From Limonium bicolor (taxonomy: Eukaryota > Streptophyta > Magnoliopsida > Caryophyllales > Plumbaginaceae): 64,000 nucleotides of DNA. Made by a program: the position numbers and the translations under genes. The stretch lies in the NCBI GenBank assembly GCA_023374045.1, contig CM041777.1, positions 458,918,251 to 458,982,250 on the forward strand, in the 5' to 3' direction. Shown piece after piece: positions 30,667 to 43,621 of the stretch. Numbering within the stretch: the stretch's first letter is position 1; each line of letters starts with the position of its first letter. Under the pieces are notes generated by a model. The model was not told where the DNA came from, made no database searches, and saw only the letters and a list, made by a program, of their open reading frames with translations.

Positions 30667-33484
30667 AAAAGTGGTATACTTTGCTCTGATGACTGAATTA
30701 CCGAGCTTAGGAAATACCGAGTTAGGATTTTAGTACTTTGGGTTAAGGGTTGAGTGATAGCGTGAAAGATACGCTAGTTAGGAATTACCAGTGTGTACTG
30801 GAAACCTACAATATCCATCCCACCCTCCACAATCCCTGTTTTGTAACTTGGAAAGAACGCCAGAGAGATGGAAATCCTCTCTTACTCGGGATTACCCGAT
30901 CTGGCTGTTATTAAGTACCACTGTGAGTACGGAGAACCTGTCATACGGTAAATCCAGAAAAGTGGGAATCCCGGAGACGGTTTCCCTCTGAACAATGTTA
31001 ACCGCATTTAATAGCGAACAATGAAGAATCTTGTGTATAGAAGAATGGAATTTCTGGCAACCTGGGTCGACATGCCGAGCAGTCGAGAATAACCAGCTTG
31101 CAATGCACTAACCGTGCAACAGGCAAGAAGTGAAGTAATGAAACCCGAGACGAGTGTCTACGGGACCACAATTATTAAATAATGTCGCCAATGGTATACC
31201 AACCAACGAAGGAACTACAACGTAGTACCCAAACAAGAGACAAGTCTCAGTAACCACGACAAATGCGTGGAACGGGCTACGAAGAAAATACAATACTAAG
31301 TAAAAAGGGGTCTCCAAGGATGGGAAACACCCTAGTTAATCATTATTATGTGAAGACAGTGAGAAGTCATCCAGAGGATTTAATGTCAAGACTGTAAGGT
31401 CAAGTAAGGGCCAACAAGGCCACTGATAACAGTGCGGGTAAGAACAACACCGCAACCAGAGTGTGTATAACAGGGCTGTTCGGGAAATTTTTTAACAAAT
31501 ACAAAGTACTCAGTAAAGTACCACGAAGTTAAGTGTGGTTATCATAATCGTGGAAGGGCTTGACAGCCTAACATTTGTAATTGGGAAGTACACCAGTCAG
31601 CAAGAAGCTAGATTTGGTTAAGGCAAGAAGACGTTGTAAAACCACGAGAATTTTTCTTCCAACTCAGATTTATTTCAAACTCTTTTCTTTCAAAACCAAA
31701 GTTTCTTTCAAACCAATACTTATTTCTAACCTTCCTTTAAACCCAGCCAGAAGACCTATATCGGCCTCAGCGCCACATGGTAGGTAAGTTACACCCAGTT
31801 CACTTTTCAATAACCGGAAGGAAACTGGTAAACACGGAATGCATATTATCACAGGATGATATAAGGGAGTTGACAACAGAATACTTCACCTAGGCATGTG
31901 ACGGACACTACGAGTGTACCAACTGAAATGTGGGACTACCGCACTCCGATAGGAGCTTGTGGGCCTGACAGGCCTACTTATGGGTTAGTCGGGTAAGTAG
32001 CAATGTATCAGTAGGGTACCCCACATATGTATATGAGTAGAGTCCAGAACACAGGAAGTAGTCGACTCCATACTACGGTCAGCAGTAAAACTCAAGCAAG
32101 AGTTAAGGATTACCACGAATGGTTGAAGTAAAGGAACTTATTTAAGTTAACAAGACTAAAGGAATTAGTGAATTCATTTCAAGGAAATGTATAAGAGTCA
32201 AGAAGTGCGAAGTGCACGGACTGTTATGTAAAGACATTGCATGTGTCTTAAGGATCCTCATGGATGAACATGATAGCTGGAACGGTGACCCAACCTTTAC
32301 ATGGCAAGGCAGATGCCTGATATGGACAAGTTAATGTGTAACAAACGGGATGAAACTCCCGGAATGATCACCTGGACTACCAAGGGGTATCGATCTTCAC
32401 AGAAGAGGATAATAAACCCAACTAAGAACGTAAATGCCGTAGTTAACTAAACACACTAATAAGTGCAATCCAGATGTGTCGGCATAACTTAGCAACACCC
32501 AGGAGCAATCCTTGAGGGGTGATTGGATCATCAATGGTTGAATGACATAACGTGATTATAACACAGGAGTTGAAACACTTATTCAGTTTAAACACCGAAG
32601 GGAACCCACCAAGCAGTAGGACCCCAAGTTGCCAAAGAGACAACTTGGAAGGAGTCGTGACGCTACGACCATGTCAGGGAGTTAATACTACCTCTAAACC
32701 ATGTAATGTTGTACAGGAAAATAAATGTGTGTGAACCGTCCACAACGGACAGAGCTCGAAGCTGTAAGGCTTATAAGCCACAAATAAAGTGTGATATGTA
32801 AATTTGATCGATTGCAGAAGTTTATGTTGTACAACTAAATAGAGCGGAGAACTAACCACTGCTTTAAGAGTGGGGATGCCTCTCGATGTTGTGAAACCGC
32901 TGAAGCGGCAGTTATGTGAACCAAGTTCAAGAAATATGTTAGGGATTGACCATGTTGTTGTTACCCAGGAGTGATTTGAACAAGAATGATAAGAAAAGAA
33001 GTGTTTGTACCAGTTGTGGAGACTGGAAGAGTAATAAGCCAAATAGCAATGTGATGCTAAATGTAGAGTGAACAACACTTAAGGAGCACAAAGACTTAAA
33101 AGAAATAGTGTATTCAGTGGTCATCCAAATGAATGATGAGCCACGATACGAATGATGAAAGTACATGTGCATAAGCCAATATAACGGTGGATGCCATGCA
33201 AGTCTGTGTTATACAAGAAGTAAGAATATGGTGCGCAATAAGCGACCGTTGTATAAGTATTTTTAAATGGTAGTATGGCAAATAAGCAGAATTATGAGTC
33301 AAACTCAGTGGAGATACAATGGTAAGTGGTCATAAATGGGCTGGGCAGTAAGCCATTAGCCAGCATTATGAGATAAGAATCTCAGTGAAACACAGTGTGA
33401 CACAGTGTGACCTCCATTGCGAATCGCATAAGAGATTTACTGCCAAGAGTTTACGCCTCTGCACTCTGTATGACTGAGTGTTTT
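30667..33484 (+). mobile_element. E6 internal region, decayed
   Basis: The first bases, AAAAGTGGTAT then ACTTTGCTCTGATGACT, resemble the E1 and E8 primer binding region but with one hairpin arm missing. No open frame of pol or gag is left. The segment 31880-32500 is collinear, in reverse orientation, with E7 internal DNA at about 61930-62420, so both derive from the same kind of element. It is interrupted at 33485 by the E7 LTR. With only about 2.8 kb before that, much internal DNA is either deleted or lies beyond E7. Confidence 0.55.
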
Positions 33485-35588
33485 TGTAACACCCCAACTC
33501 AATCCAAATGTGGTCTCGCAACTTAACAGCTTATACATATACATGTCACAGCGGAATTCTTTACACTCCAGGACCTTGCCACGGTCTGACTATAGAATAT
33601 ACTGAACATTAGTACAACAACCTTAACCAATTACATTTCCTTCTTGCAATCCCCTCATATCATATACATCTTACTAACTCAATTGCCATACGAGTGTACA
33701 TGCACAACTCGTAGGCCACACTTAACCCTTCACACTTGTACCCCTTCTTACTCTCGCGACGGCCGCCTCCTGATGTTCACCTGTGTAGTAAAAAACCCCC
33801 AAAGGGGGTCAGCACGAATGCTGGTACGATCCTCTCATGGCCCCCAAGCTAACGTGGCTACGACGACTAATTGTCGATAGCATGGAGGTTGATTAGATGC
33901 ACAACATAATAGAAAGTGCAGTAAACAACAACTCAGATATGAACAATCAAAGTTCACACACAATGAACGACTTAAATGTGTTCCCTCAATTAGAGAGTTA
34001 ATTATTTAACTCCTTAAGTAATGTTCCCTCTTAATCTTAGTCTTATCTTAATCTTAGAAACAACCATCCTTTAATAAGGAGTGGATGTAGCTTATCTTAA
34101 TCTTAATAATACAAACCATCCTTTAAAAAGGAATGGTTGCAACTTATCTTAACCTTACCTTAATCTTAATCTTAACTTATTCTCAGTATACAAACCGTTC
34201 CTGGAGGGGAATGGTTGTATCCTAAGTCCAAACCTGGGATTTAGGTGATCCCACCGCACCATCTTAATGCCACCTACCCTGGACGGGAGTCCAGCGTAGC
34301 TGAGCCGGCAACCGGCCCTAGGCTACAAGTCCGAAGACAAGTCCTTAAGCGGAAGTCGAATCTGCTATAGATACCGACCCCCTTTTTCTTAGCATGCATG
34401 ACCGGAGATCGGTCCCGGGTTTCCTCACTCAAGTTCCAGTTAGTAGTAGTCTCAAGACCATGTTTGTTGGTTAACCTCTTTCGGTTTATATCAGCCCATA
34501 TTAGGAAGCGTTCCTTAGTCTCACTCAATTCCTTACTAAACGTTGGTTAGTAAGTTCTCACAGTATGTTGTGTTAGTTTTCAAACATTACACAACAATAC
34601 AATAAATATAATATTCCGGTTGCATGCTTTATCTTGTTTAGTGAGTACACAAAAACAAATAGCACACAAGCCGAGGGACACCTCGTTAGCAAGCAGGTCA
34701 CAAGAAGAACTGTACCGTTCACCGTTGGTTGTTCGGTTGCTTACTCTCTTCCGGAGTCCAAATTCCCAAGTCCTAAAACATTCATTCAGTTTTAGGTTGT
34801 TAATCACTTAACTTAATTCAACTTACTTAACTTACTTACCTTACTTAACTTACTTACCTTACTTAACTCTTAATGATCCCAACCTAACACTTTTTAAGTC
34901 TTACAACTTAATCTTACAAACTTAATCTTAAGTGAATCGCTTCTCCTCATCACTTATACTTATTCATCCACTTAATTATCATTTTTACCCACAAAACATG
35001 TCTTAAACAACCTTATAACATCAATACCTAATTATCCTCATCATTTCCCATCCTTAAACAAGGTTTTTGGCCAAAACAGTGGCATGTCCGAACTTGTGTC
35101 CGGACTTCCCAAGTTCGGACGCAAGTCGAGACTCAAAACTGAAAACAGACGCATGTCCGAACATGTGTCCGGACTTCGGAAGTTCGGACATGGGTCGAGG
35201 AAAATCCTAAGTAGAAGCAGGCACGTCCGAACTTGTGTCCGACTTCCCTTCCCAAGGTCGGACACAAGTCGAGAATCTGAAAATTTTCACGCAACAGGGC
35301 CTGTCCGAACGTCCATGTCCGGACGGATGTTCGGACAAGGCAAAACACTCATTTTCTAAGCCTTCAAACACTTAACCAATATTCACCAAACTTCTCCTAA
35401 ACCCTCATAATGTCTTCTAACATCATTTAGGCACTTAAACTCACCTTAGAAATTCCACCAAACTCTCCAAAACAACTTCCAAATATCTTCTCAAACATTT
35501 ACTAAATTCTTACAAACACTCCTAACACTTGTCATATGATTCCTTACATTTCCAACTTGTACATTTTATCTAAAACTTCGACTAACCA
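33485..35588 (-). repeat. E7 3' LTR, piece 1
   Basis: The plus strand begins TGTAACACCCC here, which is the far end of a minus-strand LTR. The piece continues at 50141 after the E8 insertion; joined, the flanks match the order seen in L3. It carries a palindrome array (35083-35340). The last five bases, aacca (35584-35588), are the left target duplication of E8. Upstream bases 33480-33484 (gtttt) should be the E7 target duplication, but the partner is outside. Confidence 0.75.
35083..35340 (-). repeat. Palindrome array in the E7 LTR
   Basis: About four units. GTCCGAACTTG (35086-35096) pairs perfectly with CAAGTTCGGAC (35110-35120), and the loop contains TCCGGA, itself palindromic. Confidence 0.8.
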
Positions 35589-35592
35589 AAGT

Positions 35593-35805
35593 GTTACATT
35601 AGGCTCCGCAAGAATGACTCAAAGGTCTTGGAATTAAAACATGGTATCGTTCCTAAGAACGTCAAGGGTATCCGTTATTAATAACGGTAGTTCCTAGTTA
35701 GGTTTCTAAGTATCCGTCTTATGACGGTTGAAATCCTAACTCGGTAATCTCCTATGCTCGGTACTTTAGGACATCAGAGCGTAACTACGCTCTGATACCA
35801 CTTTT
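35593..35805 (-). repeat. Extra copy of the E8 leader and primer binding site
   Basis: This repeats 46042-46254, including the primer binding site (35789-35800) and its hairpin (35773-35796). It lies outside the 3' LTR, where no internal sequence should be. Four bases (aagt) separate it from the target duplication. Confidence 0.9.
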
Positions 35806-35915
35806 TGTAACACCCCAACCGTTAATCCTATGCTTACCGTCTAATCGTCCTGTTAATTCAATGAGTTCGCAGCGGAAGAATACTACTTACTTACTACAGC
35901 GGGTGAAACAATGCC

Positions 35916-35937
35916 GCTAACCGCCCATACGGCTAGC
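35916..35937 (-). other. 22-nt hairpin near the end of the E8 3' LTR
   Basis: In element sense GCTAGCCGT pairs with GCGGTTAGC around the loop ATGG, with two G-T pairs. It is identical at 46366-46387 in the 5' LTR. Two stem pairs are C-G and G-C where the other families have T-A and A-T. Confidence 0.65.
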
Positions 35938-37332
35938 AAGGCTACTAACACTTACAGTGACGGTCTGATGGCCAATAGATACCGAGCTACTAAAACAAAC
36001 TTACCAATTACAAATACATTCACTACCAAAGGATTACCGAGTATTCGAAGTGCATTCATTACAACCTTCCAAGTTTCCCAAAAGAATGAGTATCTACCAA
36101 CTACTCATCTATACCAATCAATCCCTTCACAATATCCCAAAAAGGTGTACCCCATGGTACACCCTATTCAAAAATCTAAGCCATGTACTACTCAGTACAC
36201 CGATCTCAAATTCATTGTTTACATACAAAAAGAAGACAAAAATTAAACTAAGTCTTCATCCGCTTCACCCTTCTCTTGCACCTGCATTTATATTAAAAAT
36301 GGTGCCCCAAGGGGCTCAGCAAATTGCTGCGCATAAACTCCGCATATACCGATTGCTAGCAAGGGTACGCCGACTATTGGCGACCGCTAAACATGCTTGT
36401 TCATTACTCATACTTACATGCTTTACATACTATCATACATACATTGCAATACTCATTCACTTCAAGGCAACAATACAATAGGGTTCACAATACTTACCTT
36501 CACAGGGTTAGCCAAATTGTGCATCCGGGTTAATCGGAATGCATATTACTCTTTTACTCATTACTTACTTCTTCTTACTTACAATTTCTTACTTCCTTTT
36601 TACTTTACTTACTCATTCTTACTTACTTACTTATACTCAAGTCAAGTCGTCGGGACCTCCGGCCTTGGGGACTACTCCGTCCCACATCCGGGATTTACTT
36701 GACTCACTAATCCGGGATGCTACCCACTTAAGGGATTTGGGCCGCGGACCAGTTTAAGAGTCAGGAATTGGAGCCAACCTCTCGTGACTCCGCATCCTCA
36801 CGCGTGGCCGAAACTATATCGGACTTCTACTCATTCCAATTTAATTGCCAATTTAGGTTAGGAGTTAGCTTGTTAGGAATAAGTTAGAAGTCCATCCATA
36901 AACATATTCGGTCACAATACATTACAACATACATACAAGCACTCACTATCATCCCACACTTCATGAATTTACAACTTAAGATTTAGGAAAAATATACACA
37001 TCATACAACACTACATTTCCACAAGTATGCATATTAATTCCGATTCGTGCATTTATCTTTATTGGTGATCAATTAGCACACAACACGCAAATCAGAGTAG
37101 CCATGATAGCATTCGGGGCATGAGGAATTCATACCGTTCACGTCGTACGTAATTCCAAACGTCCTTCGATGTCACAAACCAAGTCCTATTACATACATAC
37201 AATTGAATGATTAATTTAACTATCATTAGTTAACTCATCTTACTATGTTCTTATACTTCTTGCATTTGCTCTTTACTTACTTACTTTTCCTTTACTTAGG
37301 TTCTACTTCCTTACTTAAGGTTTGCATGCTTA

Positions 37333-37420
37333 CACACATATACATATACATATATGTATGGGTATACATATACATATATATACAATTATTATTTAATATT
37401 AAAAAATTTTTTTTTTTTTG
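37333..37420. repeat. TATACA dinucleotide-rich tract and poly(T) in the E8 LTR
   Basis: Simple ACATATAC-type repeats are followed by A and T runs directly before the palindrome array. The 5' LTR copy at 47794-47883 differs in run length. Confidence 0.8.
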
Positions 37421-37423
37421 TCA

Positions 37424-37893
37424 GGACCGGACTTGCGACCGAACCTTGCAAGTCCGGTCCATTCCAGTAGCTACCAGTACCGAAAATTCCTGGCCCGACC
37501 GAACTTGCAAGTCCGGTCGCAAGTTCGGTCGCTTCCAGTAGCTCAGGTTGCGGAAATTCTTCTGGCCGCCGAACTTGCAAGTCCGGTCGCAAGTTCGGTC
37601 GATTCCAGTAGCTATCCTCGGGAAATTTTTCTGGGCCGACCGAACTTGCATGTCCGGTCGCAAGTCCGGTCGATTCCAGTAGGTTACAGGATGGAAATTT
37701 TTTCTGGCCGCCGAACTTGCATGTCCGGTCGCAACTTCGGTCGATTCCAGTAGGTTACAGACGGGGAAAATTTCTGGTCCGACCGAACTTGCAAGTCCGG
37801 TCGCAAGTTCGGTCAATTCCAGTAGCTCACCCGTCTTTGTAAGTCTGGGCTCGACCGAACTTGCAAGTCTGGTCGCAAGTTCGGTCCGGCCCA
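37424..37893 (-). repeat. Palindrome array in the E8 3' LTR
   Basis: Seven units of about 60-65 bp. The clearest pairs 37496-37508 (CGACCGAACTTGC) with 37519-37531, 13 of 13 bases, around a 10-nt loop AAGTCCGGTC. Most spacers contain ATTCCAGTAG. The copy in the 5' LTR is at 47887-48353. Confidence 0.88.
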
Positions 37894-39344
37894 GTATTTG
37901 CATTTTAATTCTGTTTTCAGTCCTCTTTTTAATCCATTACTTCCCCATTGTTCCTACACTTATTCCACATGTTATAACACTAATTACACCTCCTAATACA
38001 CCTTAGTTCATCCATTAACTCCCACACATTTCTACACTCATTCACTCCCATAATTTTCCAAGTTTCACTCAACACTCAAACTAGTTTCTTCTCTAGTTAC
38101 ACTATGCTAACAGATTTTAAACACTCACTCTTCTCCTCTACATCTCCCTCTTCTAATGACAATTCTAACACCTCTAATGCATTTAGAATACATTAGCTAT
38201 CCCTCTCAACTTACCCTCTATTTTCCTTAATCGAAATCTGTTACAACACTCTTCATTCTCCTAGTTCCAATTCACTAAGTGTTCTAATCCTAGGTAAATT
38301 TTGCCATAGCCTCTCTTGTATTTTATACACTCACCACACATTCAGTTCACATTTCAACACTTTTTCACGTTTCTGCTGCTACAATAACCAAAACTATACA
38401 AGCTCCCATATACAAATATCAACACCAAAACAACACTAAAATTCCCTGCACTCAACACTCAATTCCCAATCTGTTTATAACAGTTTTTACAATGTTTCAA
38501 AGGTTTCACAATGCTTAGTTTCTCTTACCCATTATCTACTAATACATTACTATTTTATCAACCAATTTTCATTCTAGAAATCTGTTACATACAAAATACA
38601 AGACTACACAAAGGTGAGCATTCCTTACCTTGTTTTTCCTTCTAGGTTTCTTTTCTCTTCTTCTTCTTCTCTCTTTCGTTTTGCAAACTCTACAAATCTA
38701 ACATAATCAACCATACATAAATACACATTCAATACTAAATCTACCCTTAGCATTATTTATGCCTTAAGTGTAGGTTTCTAGGGTTTAGAACTTCATTACC
38801 TTCCAAGGTTTCAAATGTTGTTTGGAGTGGCTCAACAAACAAAATTCCAACTCCACCAAGATGCCAAAATCGGCTTAGAAGAACAAGGAGACCACGGTGG
38901 CTCTAATGGTGGTGTTGAAGCTTCACATGGGATCTACCCCAAAATCGAAAATGCTTGTTTTTGGATTTTGGAAAGATGGAAGTGTAGCTCTTGGAGAGAG
39001 GAACACAATGGTGTAGTTTTTATAATTTTTGGAGAATGTATGAGGGAGTTACAAGGGAGAGAAGTAGAGTTTTGTGGGTGTTTGCTCAAATCACCATGGA
39101 AATCGTGAGGTAGGGGAAGAAGAGGAAACGAGAGAGTGAGGGGGCTGCTGCTTCACGTGAGGAAAGGAGGGAATGGGTAGGAGAGAGAAAAATATTAGAG
39201 TGGGGGGTTACTTTATTATTTTTGTCTTTTGTAAATAGAGAGGAGTGTGTGAGAGAGAGTGAGAGGGGGAGTCCCCATCGGTCACACACACACCCATATG
39301 TTACTTTTGCTCTCTATTTTCAAAGTGGACACATAACTTTTGTT

Positions 39345-39352
39345 TATTTATA
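39345..39352 (-). promoter_or_regulatory. TATA box of the E8 3' LTR
   Basis: TATAAATA on the minus strand about 320 bp into the LTR; identical at 49813-49820 in the 5' LTR. Confidence 0.55.
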
Positions 39353-39672
39353 CTTCTACCCCACAATTTCCCCGTTTTTGACAGTTTTTACTAATTTCTC
39401 GTTTTCTTGATTTTATTGGTCCTAAAGCTTCACTAATGTTTATTAATGATTATTTAGTTGACCAAAACTGTTACGAGTCTATTTGACCCGCTTAAAGACG
39501 CGTTTTCCCGGTTACCTCGAAAAACGCGCTTTAAGGTTCGTTAGTGATTTTAATCCATTTTAAGGGTCCGTTTTCTTCGGGATTTGTTCCCTAATAATTA
39601 TTTATACTTAATTAAGCTTCTAAATTACTTATTAGCCTAATTAATCACTATTTTTAAATACGGGGTATTTCA

Positions 39673-40116
39673 ATCTACCCCCCTTAAGAAACTTTGCCCT
39701 CAAAGTTGCTCAAGGTTAATAGTCTCGTTATTCTACTCATTAGGCAAACCAATTGTCCTAATGTGTCTTACTACACCTATGAGGTGTTTACTTCATTCAC
39801 ATTGTAAGCATACACAATTCAAGTACAGTACACAATTCACAATTCACATACACAATGCATCATTCTCATTCATACCATACCACAATACACAATACACCAT
39901 TACCATTCACGATACACATTACACCAATACACCATACATTGCACATACACATCATTCATTACACCTTACACATACATACGCATCCATACTAAATTCACTT
40001 GCACTACATGTGCCATACAAAATGCAATGCTTACCCCGAAGTAATGCAAAAGCAAAAGGGCTCTACCCCCCTTAAAAGGGGTACGACCCGTACCCGTATA
40101 TTACATACTAGACTAA
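39673..40116 (-). other. E8 3' UTR with polypurine tract and second tract plus hairpin
   Basis: The true polypurine tract is at 39673-39690, next to the LTR. A second AAGGGGGGTAG tract is at 40063-40077, followed by a hairpin at 40079-40095 (GGGTACG, loop ACC, CGTACCC). Between them lies CA-rich low-complexity DNA (39780-40010) without coding potential. Confidence 0.7.
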
Positions 40117-43100
40117 CTAGTCTACGAATAACTGTGGATACTTAGCCTTCATGGCATCTTCCAACTCCCATGTCGCTTCTTCGACATCATGGTTAGACCA
40201 TAGGACCTTCACCATTCGTATCGACTTATGGCGAGTGTCTCTGGTCTTCCTATCCAAGATTCTCACTGGGGTTTCCACATATCTCATGTTCGGCTCAATG
40301 GAAAGTCTCTCGGGCTCTAAGACATGAGAAGGATCAGCCATATACTTTTTGAGTTGTGACACATGAAATACATCATGGACACGTCCCAAGTCCTCAGGTA
40401 ATGCCAACCTGTAGGCTACTGAACCAAGCAAAACCAACTCTTTCGGTGATAGTGTACGGCCCTACAAACTTCGGGCTTAGCTTGCCCTTCTGACCAAAAC
40501 GGAAGACACCCTTCATAGGTGAAACGCGCAAGAACACTTGGTCGCCCACGGCGAACTCAAGGTCGCGTCGTCTCACATCCGCATAGGATTTCTGTCTATC
40601 TTGGGCTGCCTTCATGTTGCTCGGATTTGTTGCACTTCGGCTTGCACTTGCTCAAGGTATTCCGGTCCTATTATGACCGCTTCACTTGACTCATCCCAAC
40701 ACAAGGGTGTACGGCAAGGTCTACCGTATAGAGCTTGGAAAGGCGACATCTTAATCGAGGCGTGATAACTATTATTATACGAGAACTCGATAAGATGAAG
40801 CTTATCTAACCAACTCCCCTGAAAGTCCAAGGCACATGCCCGAAGCATGTCCTCCAGTGTCTGGATGGTCCTTTCTGTCTGACCGTCGGTCTGAGGATGG
40901 AAGGCGGTACTCAGCTTCAATTCTGTACCCAGCGCTTCCCTTGTAGCTCTCCAGTATCTCGAAAGAAATCTGGTGTCGCGGTCAGATACTATGGTCTTAG
41001 GGACTCCGTGGTCTGATAATCTCCTTATCAAAACTCAGCTAGCTTTACTACCTTCCAGGTGTCCTTCATCGGTATGAATCTGGCAACCTTGGTAAGGCGA
41101 TCTACTACGACCCAGATCATGTTGAGTCCTCCCCTAGCAGGTGGGAGTCCTACAACAAAATCCATGGAGATATCATGAAATTTCCACTCCGGAATTGGCA
41201 TTGATTGTACCATTCCGCCCGGTCTACGATGTTCAAATTTCACCTTCTGACATGTTAAGCATCTTAGCACAAATTCTGTCACATCTGACTTCATTCCAGA
41301 CCACCAGAAGTACCTCTTCATGTCTTTGTACATCTTGGAGGCTCCCGGATGGACTGACAATGTAGAACTATGTGACTCTCGCAGGATGCGATCCCTTAGC
41401 TCTGCATTGCTTCGGGGGACGCATAGCCTGCCATTCAACCGAATCAAACCATCTTCGTGTAGTTTGAAGTCATACTTTTTCTTCTCAAATGTACCATTTT
41501 CGATCTTTTGTCTGATTTCGGTTAGGTAAGGGTCGCTCAACTGAGCATCTCGCACCTCGTCAACCAAGCTAGAAGAAGCGAGTAGCGAATGGAGCGAGTG
41601 TGCTCGACGGCTCAGGGCGTCGGCTACCACATTAGCCTTCCCTTCCTTGTACTGCAGATTGATGTCGTAGTCTGAGAGAAACTCCATCCATCTTCTCTGT
41701 CTCAAGTTGAGTTCTTTCTGAGTGAATACATACTGTAAGCTCTTATGATCGGAGTAGATGGTGATGCTTACCCCATAGAGATAGTGTCGCCATATCTTCA
41801 AGGCGAAGACAATGGCTCCTAACTCTAAGTCGTGAGTCGGGTAATTCTCCTCATGTTTCTTCAGCTGGCGGGAGGCATAAGCAACAACCTTGCCATGCTG
41901 CATGAGTACGCATCCCATTCCTTTGCCTGATGCATCACAGTACCTCAAATCCCTCTGTGCCCTCTGGAAGAGTAAGGACGGGCGCTGAGGTCAATGAGTC
42001 TTTAAGCTCTGAAATGATACTCGCACTCGTCTGTCCATACAAACGGTGCATCCTTTTCATCAATGTAGTCATGGGCTTGCGACTTTCGAGAAGTCCTTAC
42101 AATCTCCGGTAGTAACCGGCTAGACCAAGAAAGCTCCTAATGTCGGTAACAGTCTTGGTCTAGGCCATGATCGTACAGCTTCTATTTAGAAGGGTCAACT
42201 GAGATACCTGCGCTCGAGATGACATGTCCAAGGAATGATACCTGATCAAGCCAAACTCGCATTTGGAGAACTTCGCATACAGCTGGTTCTCGCGCAGTGT
42301 CTCTAGCACTTTCCTCAAGTGGTTTCATGTTCCTCTGGTGATTAGAATATACAAGGATGTCGTCGATGAAGACCACAACCGAAGTGTCCAACTGCTCACT
42401 GAATAAACGATTCATGAGGTCCATGAATTTTGCCGGTGCGTTTGACAAACCGAATGGCATCACTGTGAATTCGTAGTGGCCATATCTGGTACGGAATGCC
42501 GTTTTCTCGATGTCTTGCTCTTTGATTGCAATCTGATGATACCCAGAACGGAGGTCAATCTTGGAAAAGACCGATGCTCCTTTCAACTGGTCAAATAGGT
42601 CGTCGATGCGTGGCAATGGGTATTTGTTTTTGACTGTGACCGCATTCAGCTCGCGGTAGTCAATACAAAGGCGGAGACTACCGTCCTTCTTCTTCACGAA
42701 GAGGACCGGTGCTCCCCAGGGTGATACGCTCGGGCGTATAAACCCTTTGTCTAGAAGATCTCTCAATTGTTCTTTCAGTTCGGTCATCTCTGCTGGTGCC
42801 ATGCGGTACGGTGCCCTAGCAATGGGACCGGTACCTGGCAATAGATCAATTTCGAATTCACTGCTCTCGGTGGTGGCATGCCGGGTAGCTCCTTAGGGAA
42901 TACATCGGGATACTCGATACATCGGTACATCATCACTGAACTCTGGATCTCCTCCAGGTCTTGCACATGACACAGATACACTTCGTGGCCCTTTCTGAGC
43001 TCCCGGTACATAGCCATAGCAGATATAAGGGTGGTCGAAGGCTCTCTCGGTCTCTGGCGGTAAGATACGGTAACCCCAGAAGGACTCTTGAGCAGCAGTC

Positions 43101-43481
43101 GATGCTCGGCGCAGAGGATTCTACCCTTGTGCCGCTCCAACCAATTCATTCCAATGATTAGTCGAATCCCAATCCATTGAATTCGATGAAGGAAATGGGA
43201 AACGCTCCTTTTTAATTTCGATGGTGGCTGATTGGTAGTATTTGGTACACTTTACTCGCTCCTTCGATGGGAGAGTAACCATGAAGTTCGGTATCTCATC
43301 CGCATCTAGCTTCAACCTCTTCACAAAGATGGTGATACGAAGGTGTGAGAGGCGCCGGAGTCGAATAACACATTGGCATCAATGCCATTTACTGGGAAGG
43401 TTCCCGTTAGAATGGTGCCGCTTCTGCCGGCTTGTGCTTCGGTGAGGATGCTCAGGTTACCTTCGGTACCGAGTCCACAAC
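40117..43481 (-). pseudogene. E8 pol: protease, RT, RNase H, integrase, chromodomain, multiply frameshifted
   Basis: Pieces in order on the minus strand: protease with DSGASHTF (43321-43480 region), linker (42784-43324), reverse transcriptase with [13 protein letters not shown] and FIDDILVYS (42182-42841), a gap around 41949-42181 where the frame is lost, RNase H from YCDAS and integrase zinc module (41028-41948), integrase core with VSDRD and the GQTER glutamate (40612-41031), and GPY-type module plus chromodomain tail (40117-40615). At least seven frame changes separate them. The acceptor AG at 43483-43482 matches E1 (5972-5971), and the frame after it is again phase 1. The amino acid sequence is close to E1 pol throughout. 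Confidence 0.88.
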
Positions 43482-43621
43482 CTATTGGATTCACAATTGG
43501 ATAAGTATTGATGGTGGACACAAGTGGAATTAAATCAACACTGCTCTTTATTGATAAACCAACCATCATACATGTCGTGTCTCTAATACACGTTACTAAT
43601 AGATTACATGATACTATGAAT

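Larger units (their letters stand above)
35806..39672 (-). repeat. 3' LTR of E8 (3867 bp)
   Basis: In element sense it starts TGAAATACCCC at 39672, right after the polypurine tract, and ends TGTTACA at 35806. TATA box TATAAATA at 39345-39352; palindrome array at 37424-37893; U5 hairpin at 35916-35937; an AT dinucleotide and poly(A/T) run at 37333-37420. An open frame on the opposite strand (38815-39108) is not conserved at its start in the other LTR and is not called. Confidence 0.93.

Noticed and set aside
33221..33260. Apparent match of 33221-33260 to 62788-62825
   Set aside because: The order is inconsistent with the clear collinear match of 31880-32500 to 61930-62420; it is short and probably chance.
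33450..33490. Primer binding site next to the LTR start at 33485
   Set aside because: The bases resemble a primer region only loosely, and the polypurine tract at 60484 shows this LTR is a 3' LTR whose internal region lies to the right. The left flank belongs to E6.
38815..39108. 97-codon frame on the opposite strand in the E8 LTR
   Set aside because: The start and part of the frame differ in the other LTR copy (49365-49577) through small indels, and it is antisense to the element near its promoter. No known domain.
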